DNA of 5,704 nucleotides from Chloroflexota bacterium (GTDB lineage: Bacteria; Chloroflexota; Limnocylindria; Limnocylindrales; CSP1-4): positions 1 to 5,704 of the forward strand of contig JAKAAV010000171.1 in NCBI GenBank assembly GCA_021802185.1, given 5' to 3'. A program made the position numbers and the translations under genes. The notes under the pieces were generated by a model. It was given only the letters and a program-made list of their open reading frames with translations. It did no database searches and had not been told where the DNA came from. Below, piece by piece: positions 3,619 to 5,704 of the stretch (positions within the stretch are counted from its first letter, which is position 1; the number at the start of each line of letters is the position of its first letter).

Positions 3619-5704
3619 CAGTCGTCCCTCTACGACCCCTCGTTCGAGCACGACGCCTGCGGGTTCGGCTTCGTCTGCGACGTCCACGGCCGGGCGTCGC
3701 ACGCGATCGTCGCCGACGCGCTGTCGGTCCTCGTCCACCTCGAGCACCGCGGCGCGACCGGGTCCGAGCGCGACACCGGCGACGGCGCCGGACTGACCGT
3801 CCAGCTGCCTCGGAAGTTCCTCGCCAGGGCCGCCGGAGCTGCAGGGATCACGCTGCCGCCCGCGGACGGCTGGGCCGTCGCGATGCTGTTCCTGCCGAGG
3901 GACCCGGCGAGCGAGGCCGCCTGCGTCGAGCTCGCGGAGCGGACTCTCGACTCCGAGGGGCTGGAGCTGCTCGGGTGGCGCGACGTGCCGGTGTCTGACG
4001 ACGCGGGCCTGGGCGAGACCGCGCGGTCGAGCCAGCCGGTGATCCGGCAGCTGTTCGTCGGACGTCCGCCGGAGGCCGAGGATGGGGCCGCGTTCGAGCG
4101 CCGCCTGTACGTCGCGCGCCGGCTGCTCGAGAAGGCCGTCGACCGATCGGCGCTGCCAGGGCGGGCCGAGTTCTACGTCGCATCGTTCAGCGCCCGCACG
4201 ATCGTGTACAAGGGCATGCTCAACGCGTCCCAGCTGGCGCGCTTCTACCCGGACCTCGCCGAGCCCGATTTCGACAGCGCCATCGCGATGGTGCACTCGC
4301 GCTTCTCGACGAACACCTTCCCGTCGTGGAGCCGCGCCCACCCCTACCGCTACATCTCGCACAACGGCGAGATCAACACGCTGCGCGGCAACGTCAGCTG
4401 GATGCGGGCGCGCGAGTCGTCGTTCCGGTCGTCGCTGTTCGGGCAGGACCTGCGGAAGGTCCTCCCCGCGATCGACGCCGACGGATCCGACTCTGCGATG
4501 CTCGACAACGTCCTCGAGCTGCTGCATCTCGCGGGCCGCTCCCTCCCGCACGCGCTGATGATGCTGATCCCCGAGCCGTGGAGCCGCCACGAGTCGATGC
4601 CCGAGGAGCGGCGGGCGTTCTACGAGTACCACGCGTGCCTGCTCGAGCCGTGGGACGGGCCGGCATCGATCGCGTTCACGGACGGCACGATCGTCGGGGC
4701 GACGCTCGACCGAAACGGGCTCCGGCCGGCGCGATACTGGGTCACCTCCGACGGCCGCGTCGTGATGGCGTCCGAGTCGGGCGTCCTGGACGTGCCGCCG
4801 GAGCGCATCGTCGAGAAGGGCCGCCTCGCGCCGGGCCGGATGTTCGTCGTCGACACGGCCGCCGGGCGCATCGTCCCCGACGACGAGCTCAAGCGGGCGG
4901 TCGCGACGGAGCGGCCCTACGGAGACTGGTGCCGCGACGGCCTCATCCGCCTGCGCGAACTGCCGGACCCGCCCACCGTCTTCGGGCCGGACCACGAGAC
5001 GGTGCTGCGCCGCCAGGAGGCGTTCGGGTACACGGCCGAGGACGTCCGGATGCTCGTGAACCCGATGGCCGCGGATGGCGCGGAGCCGATCGGGTCGATG
5101 GGCACGGACACGCCGCTCGCCGTGCTGTCCGAGCGGCCCCAGCTGCTCTACGCGTACTTCAAGCAGCTCTTCGCGCAGGTCACGAACCCGCCCGTCGACG
5201 CGATCCGCGAGGAGATCGTCATGGCGGTGGAGACGTCGATCGGGCCGGAGGACAACCTGCTCGAGCCGGGGCCCATCGCGGCGCACCAGCTGTCGCTGCC
5301 GACGCCGGTCCTCCGGAACGACGAGCTCGAGCGCATCCGGCACCTCGACGGTGGCGAGGCCTCGCATGGCTTCCGGGCGATCACGCTGCCGATGCTGTTC
5401 CCCGTCTCGGAGGGCGGCGCGGGCCTGCGGCGGGCGCTCGAGGCGCTGCAGGATCGCGCGGCCGAGGCGATCGCGGAGGGGCACGACCTCATCGTGCTGT
5501 CGGACCGCGGGCTCGGGCAGCGCGAGGCGCCCATCCCGGCACTGCTCGGTGTCGCCGCTGTGCACCACCACCTGCTCCGGACCGGCACCCGGACTCGCGT
5601 GGGCCTGGTCGTCGAGTCGGGCGAGCCGCGCGAGGTGCACCACTTCGCGCTGCTGATCGGGTACGGCGCGAGCGCCGTCAATCCGTACCTCGCCTTCGAC
5701 ACGA
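3613..5704 (+). CDS. gltB: Glutamate synthase large subunit, N-terminal part (truncated by window edge)
   Basis: GltB hydrolyses glutamine in its N-terminal domain and channels the ammonia to an FMN/Fe-S site, where 2-oxoglutarate becomes glutamate; the small subunit GltD usually supplies electrons from NADPH. The 697 codons seen are uninterrupted. A 15-residue propeptide (ending EHDA) precedes Cys16, the expected N-terminal nucleophile after self-cleavage; it is followed by GFGF where CGVG is the commoner form. Type II amidotransferase motifs follow: HSRFSTNTFPSW at 228-239, HNGEINTLRGN at 250-260 and DRNGLRPARYW at 366-376. The central domain has GSMGTDTPLAVLS at 494-506, LFAQVTNPPVDAIREE at 519-534 and HFALLIGYGASAVNPYLAF at 677-695. 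The family is about 1,500 residues, so the FMN domain, Fe-S cysteines and C-terminal GXGXG domain lie beyond the window. The ATG at 3613 was chosen for its GGGAG site; 3595 would add six residues. It is divergent from the pyr-type run. Confidence 0.97.
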   Translation, partial: MSQSSLYDPSFEHDACGFGFVCDVHGRASHAIVADALSVLVHLEHRGATGSERDTGDGAGLTVQLPRKFLARAAGAAGITLPPADGWAVAMLFLPRDPASEAACVELAERTLDSEGLELLGWRDVPVSDDAGLGETARSSQPVIRQLFVGRPPEAEDGAAFERRLYVARRLLEKAVDRSALPGRAEFYVASFSARTIVYKGMLNASQLARFYPDLAEPDFDSAIAMVHSRFSTNTFPSWSRAHPYRYISHNGEINTLRGNVSWMRARESSFRSSLFGQDLRKVLPAIDADGSDSAMLDNVLELLHLAGRSLPHALMMLIPEPWSRHESMPEERRAFYEYHACLLEPWDGPASIAFTDGTIVGATLDRNGLRPARYWVTSDGRVVMASESGVLDVPPERIVEKGRLAPGRMFVVDTAAGRIVPDDELKRAVATERPYGDWCRDGLIRLRELPDPPTVFGPDHETVLRRQEAFGYTAEDVRMLVNPMAADGAEPIGSMGTDTPLAVLSERPQLLYAYFKQLFAQVTNPPVDAIREEIVMAVETSIGPEDNLLEPGPIAAHQLSLPTPVLRNDELERIRHLDGGEASHGFRAITLPMLFPVSEGGAGLRRALEALQDRAAEAIAEGHDLIVLSDRGLGQREAPIPALLGVAAVHHHLLRTGTRTRVGLVVESGEPREVHHFALLIGYGASAVNPYLAFDT

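Noticed and set aside
3529..5643. 704-codon open frame on the minus strand across gltB
   Set aside because: It lies antisense to a gltB frame that carries every expected glutaminase and central-domain motif. Its translation is a low-complexity Arg/Ala/Val/Asp/Gly-rich sequence with no recognisable domain. Long antisense frames are expected where third codon positions are nearly always G or C.
1..5704. Search for tRNA, rRNA, CRISPR repeats, transposase, insertion-sequence ends and phage or defence genes
   Set aside because: By eye, no cloverleaf-like tRNA, regularly spaced repeat array, transposase motif or terminal inverted repeats were found on either strand.

Overview
This is a GC-rich bacterial window (coding third positions sampled by hand are about 97% G/C in the pyrD core). 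It carries a leftward run of pyrimidine-biosynthesis genes and, divergently, the 5' part of the large subunit of glutamate synthase. The composition and the style of the PyrD, PyrK and GltB proteins fit a high-GC Chloroflexota (Limnocylindria-like) or deep actinobacterial genome. That placement is an inference from general familiarity, not a search.

Layout. On the minus strand, read from 3422 down to 1, there are five genes in one direction: a 108-residue aromatic-rich small protein (3096-3422); an acidic 313-residue protein with an internal domain duplication and a Gly-Glu/Gly-Asp tail (2144-3085); pyrK, the FAD/[2Fe-2S] electron-transfer subunit of dihydroorotate dehydrogenase (1267-2124); pyrD, the catalytic class 1B subunit (27-1019, or from 1232 if a longer start is used); and the first ten codons of another gene that overlaps the pyrD stop as GTGA (1-30). 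The first three genes are separated by only 10 and 19 bases, each with a Shine-Dalgarno sequence that overlaps or abuts the preceding stop codon. pyrK and pyrD are separated by 247 bases if the short pyrD start is right, or 34 bases if the long one is.

On the plus strand gltB begins at 3613 and runs off the right edge. The 697 codons present cover the whole glutaminase (type II amidotransferase) domain and most of the central domain. A 190-base intergenic region (3423-3612) separates the two divergent units and must hold the control sequences for both, but no convincing sigma-factor boxes can be read in it.

How the genes work together. PyrD and PyrK form the NAD-dependent enzyme that oxidises dihydroorotate to orotate. 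GltB provides glutamate from glutamine and 2-oxoglutarate. Both belong to core nitrogen/nucleotide metabolism. No mobile element, CRISPR array, RNA gene or defence system was seen. The least explained content is the pair of uncharacterised proteins at the head of the pyrK-pyrD run, especially the duplicated acidic protein. I see no clear evidence of a new biological system; those two genes are the best candidates for follow-up.
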